Shown: positions 53,671 to 64,000 of the stretch, one piece after another | How the letters are laid out: the number at the start of each line of letters is the position of its first letter | How positions within the stretch are numbered: the first letter of the stretch is position 1 | NCBI GenBank assembly: GCA_020080175.1 | Contig: JAGHQL010000046.1 | Location: 1-64,000 of the forward strand | Length of the DNA stretch: 64,000 nt | Source of the DNA: Glutinoglossum americanum | Taxonomy: Eukaryota > Ascomycota > Geoglossomycetes > Geoglossales > Geoglossaceae | Reading direction: 5' to 3' | Program-made: the position numbers and the translations under genes | Notes under the pieces: model-generated | Seen by the model: the letters and a program-made list of their open reading frames with translations, nothing else | What the model was told of the DNA's origin: nothing | Database searches by the model: none

Positions 53671-54678
53671 TCACCCACGAATGCCCAGCTTCTGCTTCTT
53701 GATCCTCGGAAATACTCCGAGGAGCACCAACACTGCCGGCACAAGTACAGCCCACAACTTTATTTTTATTATGCCTTTGATATAATCTGTTTTCGTTGCC
53801 GCCGCCACAGTCGCAAGCAGTAGGACCAAGAGTGCGTACCCGGACATGCGATGGAACTTATACATCTTCTTCGCGTTGTCTACGCCGCCGTAGAGCCGAG
53901 GGGTGTAATATTGCGTAAACCCTACAGCTCCTTGCAGGAGCAAGAAGACGTAGCATACTAGGCCGAGGATGGCATGAGGAGATTCAAAATGTGTGCCATG
54001 GTGAGCGAGTTTAGTGTACAGAATGACGACAAGGCCAGTATAGAGAGAACTGGCGCCGAAGAAGATCATGGTAAAGTGAGCAGCTGTTCCCTGGCGTTTT
54101 TGGTCGGCCGTATGGGTCGGTTGGAGGATCAGAATTGACTGGGTTAGGAGAAGGATACCAGCCTATATCAAGCGTATTAGTTCTAGAACTAGTATGGAGG
54201 GAGGGAGAACGCACCGAATTGAGAAGCTGTGAACAAGATGGTTAGAGGCTTATAATTTGATACACGACGGGAAGTTTCAAGTAGACTTACTGGATGAGCA
54301 GAGAAAGTAATCAGGTCGTGGGTGAAGATGCCGGTCCAAATGACGGCAACGAGCTATGGGGTGGGGTTAACAGCTATGAGGAACCTTGGCACAGAGAGAC
54401 TCACAATCCAAATGCCGGCCTGTGCAAGTACCGCCGTTCCTACAAATATGATTAGCGCCAGAGCCGAAAGTGAAAGGTGTAAATGGAGCGATAGACAAAG
54501 TAGACTCCTCACCGATGACTAGATTAAACTGAATACCTTTGCCTTCTTCTTGTAATACATCCCCGGCTCTACCAAGCAAAGGCTCATCTTCAGCTACTCG
54601 TTGCTCAGGAGTGTCCGTTGCTGAAACCATGCTGGAGTTTTTGGGTTCGCGAGAGGGTGCTTGGGTTGTGCGTAGCAT
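53671..54678 (-). CDS. Cytochrome b561 / ferric-reductase-like membrane protein
   Basis: Five exons: 54678-54513, 54439-54405, 54353-54291, 54226-54215 and 54162-53671. The product is 255 residues. The fourth exon is only 12 nt (LLNS). The protein has an acidic N-terminus (EQRVAEDEPLLGRAGDV), then about six membrane helices: VLAQAGIWILVAVIWTGIF, LLNSAGILLLTQSILIL, MIFFGASSLYTGLVVILYT, ILGLVCYVFLLLQGAVGF, MSGYALLVLLLATVAAA and LWAVLVPAVLVLLGVF. Histidines in FSAHP, HFTM, FESPHAIL and YKFHRMSGY are placed like the two haem-b ligand pairs of b561 proteins. Such proteins pass electrons across endomembranes, often from ascorbate or an NADH system to ferric iron. An alternative start is MVSATDTPEQ at 54630. 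Confidence 0.88.
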
Positions 54679-55182
54679 AAGTCAAAGTAATGCTGGAGCT
54701 TGGAGGTTGGGAGGTTGCGAGAATGATGTTGTTATTTCCCGCTCGACTCTAGCTTGTGATCGAAGCTCTTGATTAGCCAATCGATAAGCTAGAATACGGG
54801 GGATTTAGTAAGCAACAACAACTCGGGAAGTTTGATGACGGAAGGAGTCTGTAGGCAAGTCATAGCCCCTATTATGCGTATTAAGTGGCGCACAGCCCCG
54901 TTTTGGCGACGAGCGTCTTCACGAAGTTAGATTACTTTCGACCGAAGGGGCTATTTAGATAACTTTGACTTTCAAAGTTGAAACCAACAGTGCTTTGATA
55001 GGCAACACCAACTACGGCGGGGTGCAACGCCATATTGCGCCACTGGTCGCCAAGCTTTGTCGCTTTATGGCCTACGTATATTATTCGCAATCTGGATTTT
55101 TGATAAGAAGGCATCAATTCGGCAATAGGTCATTGCTATAGCCTGTCTCATCGGAGCATTGAGGCCTCCTTTGGCCAGAACT
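54679..55182. other. Divergent promoter region, b561 / ankyrin-DIL
   Basis: A 504-bp gap between outward-facing starts. No coding frame is supported. Confidence 0.45.
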
Positions 55183-57856
55183 ATGGACACTGGAGACCCA
55201 CATTCCGGAGAGGAGAATGGTTTCGGTGAAGGATTTGGGGAGGAGCGATCAAGGCCGAGACAACTTCCTGACGATTTACCAAAGTCGTTAGACGATCGAA
55301 GGACAGCTGATACATTTGGTACGGAGACTGAGATTTATGACGCATGGCAAGGTTGGTCTCTTAGTAGTGGGTTGCATCACAATATCATCTGGATTGACTG
55401 GCTCTGTCTAGGACAATCACAATTCCTTACAACTCCCGTCCCCGCCCGCCCTTTATCTTTCAATCTCACTTTAGATGACTATGCGTTTGAAGACGAGATT
55501 ACAACGAAGAAAATTGAAGATAGTGACGATCGATTAATGGAGATGCTTGCAGCTCAGGCGGCTCACCGTGAGGGTGGTTTCGCGGCCGAGGACGAGGACG
55601 AAATAGCGAAGAGTGAAGCCTTATCTGCCGCAGAGAAGAAGGATATGCTACAGAAGGCACTGAACATGGCTGCGAGCAATGGGGATGTTGAACGAATACA
55701 GAGGCTCGTTAGTGGGAAAGCGAAGGAATATGTGGATGTGAACGCACCGGATGAAGAGGGGACCGCACCATTGATATATGCGAGCTGCTTTGTGAGTGAT
55801 TGAAGGGGAGTGCTTGTGGCGCACATCTTAACAGCGTTTCAGGGTCACCAAGAGGTAGTTTCTGCATTGCTTGATGCGGGAGCAGATGTCGACAGGCAGG
55901 ACCGCAATCAATGGAGTTCGCTGATGTGGGCGATGACTAACCGGCATAAAGGCATAGCGAAGCTTTTGCTAGATCATGGAGCGTCGCCAGAGGTAAAATC
56001 CTCGTCCGGTAGGACTGCGTTTGATTTCATAGCCCCAAACAGTGAAATATCGGAGTATCTGCATGAAAGTGGTTACAATATCGGAAATGCTGGGGTTGGT
56101 GATGACTTCTACGACACTGGATTAGCCCAAGGCAGATTCGAGGAGGAAATGGCGGAGAACGAGATGAAGAGACGGATGATGATGGAGAGCGCCATCAACC
56201 TAGAAGTCGACCTCTCTAGTTTAGGGCTGGATGAACAACCTGAGGTAAGCATTGCATTCGAACTCGTAGCATTAGTAACGCTGACTTGTGTAGTCACCAG
56301 ATGAACTGGAAGAAGATGCGCAAGAATTTGTTTGGGACAAATGCCTTAACGACCAGATGTTTGTATTCCAAGAGAGCGAGCTTGGACGAATACTCGATAT
56401 TATTATTACGAATATGACTCCCCAGAGGTCAGCATCGCAAAAACCCGTTCCAGCAAATGTAATATTTCTCAGCGCTCGATACGCACATTACCATGCGAGT
56501 CCTGAGTTATTGTCAACACTGCTCGTGAATGCAACGGAAAAGATCAACGACGTTGTGGAGAGACACCAGTGGGACATGACTATCTTGGCATTCTGGATCT
56601 CAAATGCAACACTTCTGTTACACTACCTTAAAAAGGACAGCGGACTCATGGAAGCAACGGTGGAATTTCAACAACATCTGGCCGAGCTAATCAACGAAAT
56701 TTTCATACTCATTATCCGGGATGCCGAACGAAGGATGGATAAGGTCCTCGACGCTGCAATGCTCGATCATGAAACCATCCCTGGGTTCGAAGACGTACAA
56801 TTCCAGAATGAATGGCGGTTGTTCCGCTCAAAGCATAAAGCAAAGGCTCCCGAACCACCAGAAAAGCGATTCCGGCCTCCCTCGCCGAGACGAAGAGCCC
56901 AGTTATCTCCCCGGAACATCACATCTCTCCTTTCTTCTACCCTGTTCGTTCTCGACCTTTACGACATACATTCCGTCATCATCACTCAAGTGCTCGCTCA
57001 ATTACTCTATTGGCTGGGCGCAGAGTTGTTCAATCGCATAATGTCGAACCGGAAATACCTTGCTAGAACGAAAGCTATGCAAATACGTATGAACGTATCT
57101 ACTTTGGAGGAGTGGGCCCGCTCGAACAACCGCCAGCCTGAGCACTATGAGAATGGATCCATGAACTCAACAGGTGAAAACACGATCGAATCTGCAAGGA
57201 GACATCTCTCTCCCGTTATCCAGCTTTTGCAATGGTTGCAATGTTTCTCTTCCCTTGGCGACGATTTCGAATCTCTGATAGGCACTTTGCAACAACTCAC
57301 AAGGCTCACATGCCAGCAACTCATACATGCAGTAAAGCATTACCGTCCAGAAGTCGGTGAAAAGGGTTTAACAAAGGACGCAATGAAATATCTGGTTACC
57401 TTACAGAGGGAAACCATCAGCCGACGGCAAAACCAGCGCAGGGCAGCGTCAGCAGCTTCGCCACCCCAGTCGAAGCGGAATCTAAACCCGGAGTCAGCAC
57501 CAAATACCCCAGAAAACCGCGGCCAGGCTTCCCCAACCCCCAGTTCCCCCTCTACCTCCAATCCACCCGCCCCGAGCACCCCCAAAGCCATCCCGCTGGC
57601 AGAAGCCTATGTGGAAGAAGATTATGCCCCAGAGCACCTCCTTCTAGACCCTGCGCTGATGCTACCATTCTCTCTGCCCACATCCACTGACATGCTCGTC
57701 AGCTACGGGGCTGGCTTCGGGGGTACCAATCGAGAGCGCGAGCGGAAATACATCCCCACAGTCCCAGCAGAATTTCTGACGAAGTTAGACCTCAGCGGAG
57801 GCAGCAGGAATGGCAGTACGTACGAGGGTGCAAGCTGGGAGGATGACGAGGTGTAG
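55183..57856 (+). CDS. Ankyrin-repeat plus dilute (DIL) domain protein
   Basis: Four exons: 55183-55351, 55412-55791, 55843-56244 and 56294-57856. The product is 837 residues. Ankyrin repeats lie at about 155-265 (MAASNGDVERIQRLVSGKAK, TAPLIYASCF/GHQEVVSALL, DAGADVDRQDRNQWSSLMWA, KGIAKLLLDHGASPEVKSSS). A DIL (dilute) domain covers about 320-660: FWISNATLLLHYLKKDSGLM, LFVLDLYDIHSVIITQVLAQ, LLYWLGAELFNRIMSNRKYL and VIQLLQWLQCFSSLGDDFES. DIL domains otherwise form the cargo-binding globular tail of class V myosins, but no motor or IQ motif is present here. S. pombe has a related ankyrin-DIL protein. A role as a membrane or cargo adaptor is inferred. The ATG at 55183 follows an open stretch without other Met. 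Confidence 0.88.
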
Positions 57857-59113
57857 TAGCAGTAGCAGCAGCAACAGCAACAGAGTGTGTTTGATTCGTT
57901 AGGCTGGGGATTTGCATTTGAAAGAGGCATGTAGGAGCGGAAGACATGAGTGACGGAGTTCTGGGTAACTGGGCACGTGTGGGAAATTTGGGTCTTGCCA
58001 TATAAATAAGGGCTATCATTCCGTCTAAATTTTTGTTAGCATTTAGAGTGGTTTGTTATTGCCCCGCTAGAAGCACAGGGCCGTCTCTTGATAACTTCAT
58101 TGTTGGGCGTCACTTGGTTGCTTTATCTTTCAGTGTGAGCATGTATATCCGCCTAGCTCTAGGTTGAACGGGGCGGAGGAAGAACCCATCGTTGCTTTTT
58201 TTTTTTCCGGAGGTTGTCAGCTACTGGGCACCAAAAATTTAGATACGTTGTGTGCTGCTGTATCTGTATAACCAGCAGCATACGGAAGTATCCGGGGTGG
58301 CAAACATGCTCGGGTAGAACCAGTGAGCGCGCCATTATTAGGTATAGCCAATAGAAAATTCTAGATTAATCCCAGGATGGGTGAAAAGCGCTAGGCCCCA
58401 CGAAATTATTGTGGGGATGTTACGAACTCTTCTCTTCATTATTCTACATAGTAAGGGCTGATCGCTCCCTAAGCACTATAACTACAAGTTGGCAATGCGG
58501 CCTATTGCGCCTAGGTCATATCACAGACCGCGCAACGCGACAATAATACAAATTACGATGCCATCGGCAACATCACATAATATACCCGCTTCAGTAGACA
58601 TAAACTCATAAAAGCCTCTTCAATTCGCCACGACGTGTCCCGACTATGTGTAACAGATTGCTCACGTCTCTGCGTGCATTTCTCGGGGTGGATTTAGTAA
58701 TCGTCATGGTCATGCCACGGGAATCCCCAGGCCGTTACTCGATGGAAACTCATTTGGAGTAACAGATGCTGCAAGGGACATGGTACTCCACGTTCGGCTC
58801 AGGGATGGAAGTAGAGGAACCCTTTAGAGCACTTTAAAGTCACCTATATCGCCTGATGGGCTGATGCAGATGCTACGTCTGACAACTGTCATCCATATCC
58901 CGGATGTCGGCAAGTCCCGCGAGGACGAGGATCGATAAGATATAACTTGCTTGAATGCTCACATACTCTATACGAAATTCTCTAAACAGTCTCCTTCTTC
59001 TAACCTCCTAACCCTACTCCACTAGGAAAATAGATACATATGCTTGCATAAATTACCTAAGCAAGCCAGAACCCAGGAAAAGAAACGAATAGTCAACAAC
59101 ATAAGTTAAAAAC
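57857..59113. other. Upstream region of allantoicase
   Basis: About 1.25 kb with no gene. A short CAG-type run (57857-57882) follows the ankyrin-DIL stop. GATA-type sites are listed separately. A CG- and TA-mixed section (58200-58900) has no long frame. Confidence 0.45.
58089..58938. promoter_or_regulatory. Candidate GATA-factor sites upstream of allantoicase
   Basis: HGATAR-type sites occur at 58089-58094 (TGATAA), 58123-58128 (AGATAA on the minus strand) and 58933-58938 (CGATAA, 176 bp before the ATG). In filamentous fungi, AreA/Nit2 GATA factors control purine-degradation genes under nitrogen limitation. Such short sites are common by chance, so this is a suggestion only. Confidence 0.3.
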
Positions 59114-60326
59114 ATGGAAGTCCAAGTCCTGGTCCCTTCGGTCGTCGACGATAAGAGCGGCGGCTCGACCAGCTCTATTAAGCCCGAGGATATACAGGCG
59201 ACTTTTGGTTCGACATGCATTGGTACGTACTACTCTCCCTCCTATCCAATTTATCATTAAACAAGCACAACACCCTCTTCCTCCAAACTTCACAACCCAA
59301 AACTAAAACAAACAACAACTAGACCTCATCTCTACCCCCCTCGGCTCCAAGATCCTCTCCGTCAGTGATGAATTCTTCGCCTCAGCCTCCAATCTCACTA
59401 ACCCAGCACCCCCCATCCATAAACCAGGCACCTACACCACTAACGGCGCCTGGTACGACGGCTGGGAATCCCGCCGCCACAACCCAAATCCCTATGACTA
59501 TGTCACCATAAAATTCGGTGTGGCGTCTGGCAGGATCCTAGGTGTAGAGATCGACACTGGGTTTTTTAATGGGAACCAAGCCCTCGCGGCTGCCGTGGAG
59601 GCTTGTTTTTACACAAATGCAAACAACGAGTTTGCAGACCCATCTAAAGAACCGAATGTGGAATGGGACGTGGTACTCCCACAACAGCCATGTGGCCCAT
59701 CAGCAAGACATGCATGGAAGCTCCTGCATCCCACCAAAAAAGCCTACACCCATGCCCGCCTCCTCATGTATCCCGACGGCGGAATCGCGCGGTTCCGCCT
59801 CTACGGCATAACAACCCCCATCTTCCCCCTTGACACGGCCGCAATCCTCGACCTCGCGTCCCTCCACCACGGCGGCCACGCCGTCGCCTTCTCAGACCAA
59901 CATTACGGTGTAGTCTCGAACCTCCTCCTCCCAGGCCGCGGCGTCGACATGAGCGACGGGTGGGAGACAAAACGGTCCCGCGGCAAGGACCACACGGATT
60001 GGGCCATCATCCAGCTAGGCGCCAAGGGCAAAATCACGAAGCTGGTCGTGGACACTGCGAATTTCATCGGCAACTTCCCTCAGGCCATTACAGTGAAGGC
60101 TTGCGATTTTGCACCCAAGGAGGAAGGCGACCATCCGGACCACTCGCACAAGGGCTGGGTCGAAATTCTTGGTCCGCAGAAGTGTAAGGCGGATCATGAA
60201 CACGTGTTTGCGGGGGAAACATTGAATCCCATTGTCGCAGAGAAGTCCTGGACGTACGTCATGTTGACCATGATCCCCGATGGAGGGGTCAAGAGACTTC
60301 GCGTCTTCGGCACCAGGGTTGCATAA
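59114..60326 (+). CDS. DAL2: Allantoicase
   Basis: Two exons, 59114-59222 and 59323-60326, with a 100-nt intron. The product is 370 residues. The enzyme hydrolyses allantoate to ureidoglycolate and urea in purine breakdown, letting the fungus use purines as nitrogen. The protein is an internal duplication of the allantoicase jelly-roll module. The first copy (about 70-190) has YVTIKFGVASGRILGVEIDT and FFNGN. The second (about 200-370) has DWAIIQLGAKGKITKLVVDT and NFIGNFPQ, and ends PDGGVKRLRVFG, matching PDGGIARFRLYG in copy 1. The linker DLASLHHGGHAVAFSDQHYG and NLLLPGRGVDMSDGWETKRS are strongly conserved allantoicase blocks. Length is normal. The N-terminus (MEVQVLVPSVVDDKSGG) is a little longer than usual. 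Confidence 0.95.
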
Positions 60327-61247
60327 GACTGAGACCCAGATGGGGATGCCTTACCCGCATTTTATTTTATGTTTATATTTTTTTTTTTTTCTCTATCAAT
60401 ACTTTTGCATGCTCTACGAAGGCTACTATAACTAGGTAGTATATAGAAAAAAAAAATTTTTTTTTTCTTCAATCCAGTTTTATCACCGCGCAAAATAAAT
60501 GACCCCCTTCGGGTTTAAACGCGAATGTTGGTTGGCAAGCAGCAAAGAGGAAAACTCCCGTAAACCCTGAGTTTTTTTTTTTAATGCCTCGTGGCATATC
60601 CAAATTAAGGTGTAGACGAAGGGGAAGTAGGCAGGTCAAATTGGCCCACCAACCCTTCTTGGTTCAAGTCTTAGTATCGCCAAAAAATTTTTGGTTTATT
60701 CTAATCTCTCTTTGCTCCATTCTGGAATTATCCGCACGTGTTAGCGCAGGCAGCACCTTTTATGGTAGGAGTGCGAATGCCTTTCTTTTCGTGATAACAA
60801 AAAACGTTGGCATTGGTTGCTAGGATCTTCTCCCGCTCGGCAGGCCCATGTCGGTCATCATCGATCGATTGACTGCAGAATCCTCACAAGTACCATTTTC
60901 ATAAAAGAGTCAATATTTCATTTCCGCTGTATGTATGAATATACGAAACGCTACTAAACCAGACAATCGAAAACATCCCAATCCCGTCATTTGCCATTAC
61001 TTACCTGAGGGCCAAGGACCTGGGACTTGAAAAACAGAAAGATATGCGTTGTTTTGTGATACAACAAAGTTCACCAGGGTGGGGTGAAGAGTCCAACAGA
61101 GAGCTATAAGGAAATAAAAAGACAAGAGACCTTCATTTCAACCGTGACCCAGAGGGGATATATATGCTCGAGCAAAAGCCTCACCATGAGAGGAAAATAG
61201 AGAGGTTGGGACAAACAAATAACTGTTGTAACCGTTAAGTTTTTCCC
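60327..61247. other. Intergenic region between convergent genes
   Basis: About 0.9 kb between the allantoicase stop and the coiled-coil gene stop. It holds T-rich tracts, the A10T10 palindrome at 60447-60466 and no supported gene. A T-loop-like GGTTCAAGTC at 60660 is not part of a foldable tRNA. Confidence 0.5.
60447..60466. repeat. A10T10 palindrome
   Basis: Ten A followed directly by ten T, about 120 bp after the allantoicase stop. It may act in 3'-end formation or nucleosome exclusion, but no function is shown by sequence. Confidence 0.85.
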
Positions 61248-64000
61248 CTAATCATCCACGCCGTTAACAATCACGTTCACAGTGCTGGAGCTAATCCTCC
61301 TACTTTCCATATCGCTTCCATAATCCCTGTCATCGTCATCATGACCTGTGTACAAGATTATTCTCCCTCCATCGGGTTCCGCCTCATCACCCGTCTCGGC
61401 TTCGGGGTCCTCAGCCAACGTAAGCTCCGTTCCCATGGTCGTAGTGCCGTAGCTTATCCGTCGGTCTGTCTCCCCCGTCGTGCTACTCTCCGTACTATCG
61501 TCATCTTCCTCTCTGAAGACTTCATTTTCTTTGTCGAGAGTGCCATCAAATCGTCCCTTGTTGCCCCAGCTGCTCTTGCGCATATAAACCCCGACCACTC
61601 CTACGGAGGTGCCGGTTCTGACGCTTTGGCTTCGCTTGAGGCTCGTGATACCCTTCTCAGGCAAAGCCGTTCCCGCAAGAGCTGAGGTTCCGGTGGGAGC
61701 ATTTCCAGTGATTTGGTTGAGACTGAGGATTCGCCTTCCGGGATTACTTGCTCCGGAAGGATTTAGTCGCGTTGCGGGACTGCGAGTTTTTAACGCCATG
61801 CCAATGCCACTCTGGGAGATGGAGTGCCTTGTCGGCAAAGCATGGTTAGGAACGCGCTTGAGAGACATGTTTCTCTCATCTCTTGAAGGACGGGAGATGA
61901 GTAAGGCACGAGAATGGTCGATGACACCCTCAAGAATGCGTCGTTCAAGGCTCTCTGCTCTAGACTCCATCATAGCGAGCTCTTCACGTCGAAGTTTGAC
62001 GGCTGTCTCGAGACCTGAGACATCGGCCGCAAGTTTTGCCTTTTGAATTGTCAACTCTTCCTTTTCAGCCCTCAAAGCAGCGACTGCCTCCCTCAGGCTC
62101 TCGCTCTCATCTTTGAGACCCACAACTTCAGCTTCAATGATCTCCTTTTGCGCAAGCCTCTTTTCTAGTGCGACGGCAGCCTCCTCAGCCTGCCTCTCCC
62201 TACTCTCATGATTCTCTGTTATGAGTCTGGTTTGTACCGCTACGAACTCGGTGACTTCAGCAGCAGTTGTCATAACTTGCTGATGAATTTGGTCGAGAAG
62301 ATCAATTTGAGCAAAAGATTTTCCAGTCGTAGTGGCATGATTGAGAAGCCTGTCGAGCTTGGTTTGGATTTCCGTATCATCATACTTTTCTGCTATATCG
62401 CGAATCATGGCAGGAGGCGGCGCGCTCGACGAAGTCGATGAGACCCGGCTCTTCTTGCCCATAGCTTGCTGTTGAGCTTGTTCGTAGTGCTGACCGACAA
62501 CTAAGAGCACATCTTTGACCGTATTCAATATCTTCGGTTGATATTCCATGACGGTTCCTCCTAGGTCTTCAACGGCTGTCAAGGCCTTCACAATCTCTTG
62601 GCGGGTCTGGTGATGTTCCTCTTTTGCCTCGTTATTAATCTCCTCGATTCGAGAATATGTTTCGTCTACTCGGCTGAAAACCGTCTTAGAGTCATCTCCA
62701 ATCTTCTCACTAGTGTTGTTAACGGTAGTGATAAGCACCTGGATAAGTGACTTGAGCTCTTCAGTAATTGCTCTGGTGCTGGAGAGGACATTATCCTTAT
62801 CGGTTTCTTTCTCTTCCGATCTCCTTTGTGCGTCCTCATACTTGGCCACGATAACGTCAAATCTGTCGTCGAGCTTCTCTAATAAGTCCGCAAGCAACGA
62901 GTGGCGCGCCTCTTCCATTTTTTGGACCAACTCTATTGCTTTCTCGTCAGCTCCAAGTTTGCCATCTTCAATATCTCCATGGCACCGCTCAAATTCGCGA
63001 GTAACGATCTCCATCAGCTCTCTGATCTCAGCGTTGTTGCTTTTGGCGTTGGAGTCAATGGTCTCTCCGAGCTCTTCCAAAAACTTCGCCAATCCATCGA
63101 CGCTCTGGCCACCGTGCTCTAACTTTGTCTTCAGCTCTTCTCTTAGGTCTGCGAGGAAGCCTTTCACTTCTTCCAAGGTCACACCCAGTCCCTCGTTCTC
63201 GAGCTTACGGTCCTCAATTGCCTTCGTGGTTGCCTCAGTATCGGCATCGACCTTCCCTTTGTATTCATGGATGATATCTCCAAGCGTCTCGAGGTCAGCT
63301 TTGGAGGGAAATAGCTCTGGGTCTGGGAGAACTAGGTCGGAGATCTTAGCGTTGGTGTCTGCACACAACGTCCCGAGCGTTTCGATATCGATTTTAGTAA
63401 CCCTATCTCCCGCTTCGGCATCGGAGGCAGCTTTCTCCCTTATCTCCTCTAGCCCAGCCCGGACTTCTTTAAGCAGAGCCTCCATCTCGCTCATATCCTC
63501 CTTCTTCACTCCATCAGCGTCCGTCCGTGCGGCGAAGTGCTCGAAGGCTTCCTTTATCTCCTTAACAAGATTCTCAACAATATTCAAGTCATCCCTCTTC
63601 ACGGCTGTATCTGGATCTGGAAGCACCATCTCATCAATCTTCGCTTTGGTATTCCTGAGGAGAGTTTCAATCGCATCCACATCTTCTTTCTTCACTTGAC
63701 CCTCATCCTCCTGCCTTTCTCGACCAGCTATTACCGTCACGGATTCCTGGACGTCCTTTAATACCTCTTCCAGTGACGAGAGGTCTTGTCTGCTTAACGC
63801 ATTCTCTGAGGGCAACGGCGGATCCGGTGTAGGTGTTGCCTGGGGCTCGGGGATATCAAGTGATTCCACCTTGATCCTCAGTTGTGCGATGAGAATTTCC
63901 AGATTTTCGATGTCATCCCTCCTTAGACTGTCAGCAACGATCAACTGGCCTGATTCCGAGCTAACATTCCTATCTTTGTCTTCGTGGAGGCGATCAATAT
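61248..64000 (-). CDS. Large coiled-coil repeat protein (5' end outside the window)
   Basis: Partial. The frame is open to the right edge, with 916 residues visible and the N-terminus missing. The first 270 visible residues hold about seven copies of a helical repeat with the pattern K-x-D-hydrophobic-x-x-hydrophobic-E-x-L (RRDDIENLEILIAQL, SRQDLSSLEEVLKDV, KKEDVDAIETLLRNT, KRDDLNIVENLVKEI, KKEDMSEMEALLKEV, TKIDIETLGTLCADT, SKADLETLGDIIHEY). Three copies end in a P(D/E)P turn (LDIPEP, MVLPDP, LVLPDP). Continuous coiled coil runs to about 670 (ESLREAVAALRAEKEELTI). The remaining 250 residues are Ser/Arg-rich, then acidic. It resembles giant filamentous-fungal coiled-coil proteins annotated vaguely as LEA-domain or chromosome-segregation ATPase-like, but no ATPase motif is seen. 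The function is unknown; a structural or tethering role is likely. Confidence 0.85.
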   Translation of the reverse strand, partial: IDRLHEDKDRNVSSESGQLIVADSLRRDDIENLEILIAQLRIKVESLDIPEPQATPTPDPPLPSENALSRQDLSSLEEVLKDVQESVTVIAGRERQEDEGQVKKEDVDAIETLLRNTKAKIDEMVLPDPDTAVKRDDLNIVENLVKEIKEAFEHFAARTDADGVKKEDMSEMEALLKEVRAGLEEIREKAASDAEAGDRVTKIDIETLGTLCADTNAKISDLVLPDPELFPSKADLETLGDIIHEYKGKVDADTEATTKAIEDRKLENEGLGVTLEEVKGFLADLREELKTKLEHGGQSVDGLAKFLEELGETIDSNAKSNNAEIRELMEIVTREFERCHGDIEDGKLGADEKAIELVQKMEEARHSLLADLLEKLDDRFDVIVAKYEDAQRRSEEKETDKDNVLSSTRAITEELKSLIQVLITTVNNTSEKIGDDSKTVFSRVDETYSRIEEINNEAKEEHHQTRQEIVKALTAVEDLGGTVMEYQPKILNTVKDVLLVVGQHYEQAQQQAMGKKSRVSSTSSSAPPPAMIRDIAEKYDDTEIQTKLDRLLNHATTTGKSFAQIDLLDQIHQQVMTTAAEVTEFVAVQTRLITENHESRERQAEEAAVALEKRLAQKEIIEAEVVGLKDESESLREAVAALRAEKEELTIQKAKLAADVSGLETAVKLRREELAMMESRAESLERRILEGVIDHSRALLISRPSRDERNMSLKRVPNHALPTRHSISQSGIGMALKTRSPATRLNPSGASNPGRRILSLNQITGNAPTGTSALAGTALPEKGITSLKRSQSVRTGTSVGVVGVYMRKSSWGNKGRFDGTLDKENEVFREEDDDSTESSTTGETDRRISYGTTTMGTELTLAEDPEAETGDEAEPDGGRIILYTGHDDDDRDYGSDMESRRISSSTVNVIVNGVDD

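Noticed and set aside
60600-60690. Possible tRNA around GGTTCAAGTC
   Set aside because: The T stem has mismatches and no D or anticodon arm could be folded.
1-64000. Mobile element, biosynthetic cluster or CRISPR-like array
   Set aside because: No transposase, reverse transcriptase, long terminal repeat, polyketide/peptide synthase or spacer array was recognised in any frame.

Overview
This is nuclear DNA of a filamentous ascomycete (Pezizomycotina). Genes are dense on both strands. Introns are mostly 48-75 nt with GT..AG ends. The protein set is typically fungal: GH72 glucanosyltransferase, Hym1/Mo25, Lte1-type Ras GEF, RO7-type dynactin Arp, allantoicase and COG8. A UBE2O-like E2 and an ELL-associated factor argue against Saccharomycotina yeasts. 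An early-branching class such as Pezizomycetes is possible, but that is only a guess. I see no bacterial operons, CRISPR, rRNA, tRNA or intact mobile element.

Layout. 0-14 kb, all minus strand: a BTB protein, mitochondrial seryl-tRNA synthetase, an acidic-tailed orphan, dynactin Arp10/RO7 and a Yen1/GEN1-like resolvase. 14-18.9 kb is gene-poor: an ARID-domain protein, a two-exon orphan and a 3 x 106 bp tandem repeat. 18.9-23.6 kb: CCT3 converges on a PRKRIP1-like gene, which diverges from a Det1-like phosphatase. 25.6-30.9 kb: a large Lte1-like Ras GEF. 30.9-34.3 kb: a 3.4 kb stretch with no convincing gene. 34.3-39 kb: a Ser-rich orphan, a second BTB protein and a secreted, GPI-type GH72 enzyme. 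40.7-47.1 kb, minus strand: a divergent kinase-like protein, EAF and COG8. 47.6-53.1 kb, plus strand: a UBE2O-like enzyme and Hym1. 53.7-60.3 kb: a cytochrome b561 protein, an ankyrin+DIL protein and allantoicase. 61.2-64 kb: a coiled-coil repeat protein cut by the window edge.

The genes are mostly housekeeping and do not form one pathway. Some share themes: polarity and mitotic exit (Lte1, Hym1, ankyrin-DIL), Golgi and wall (COG8, GH72), and nuclear transcription or DNA repair (ARID, EAF, PRKRIP1, Yen1). Several neighbours are divergent pairs with 340-780 bp between start codons. Exon structures were built by hand from splice sites, frame continuity and remembered family sequence. I found no clear new multi-gene system. 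The best leads are the ARID protein with a duplicated WAAE motif, the orphan beside the tandem repeat, the degenerate kinase, and several unusual splice structures.
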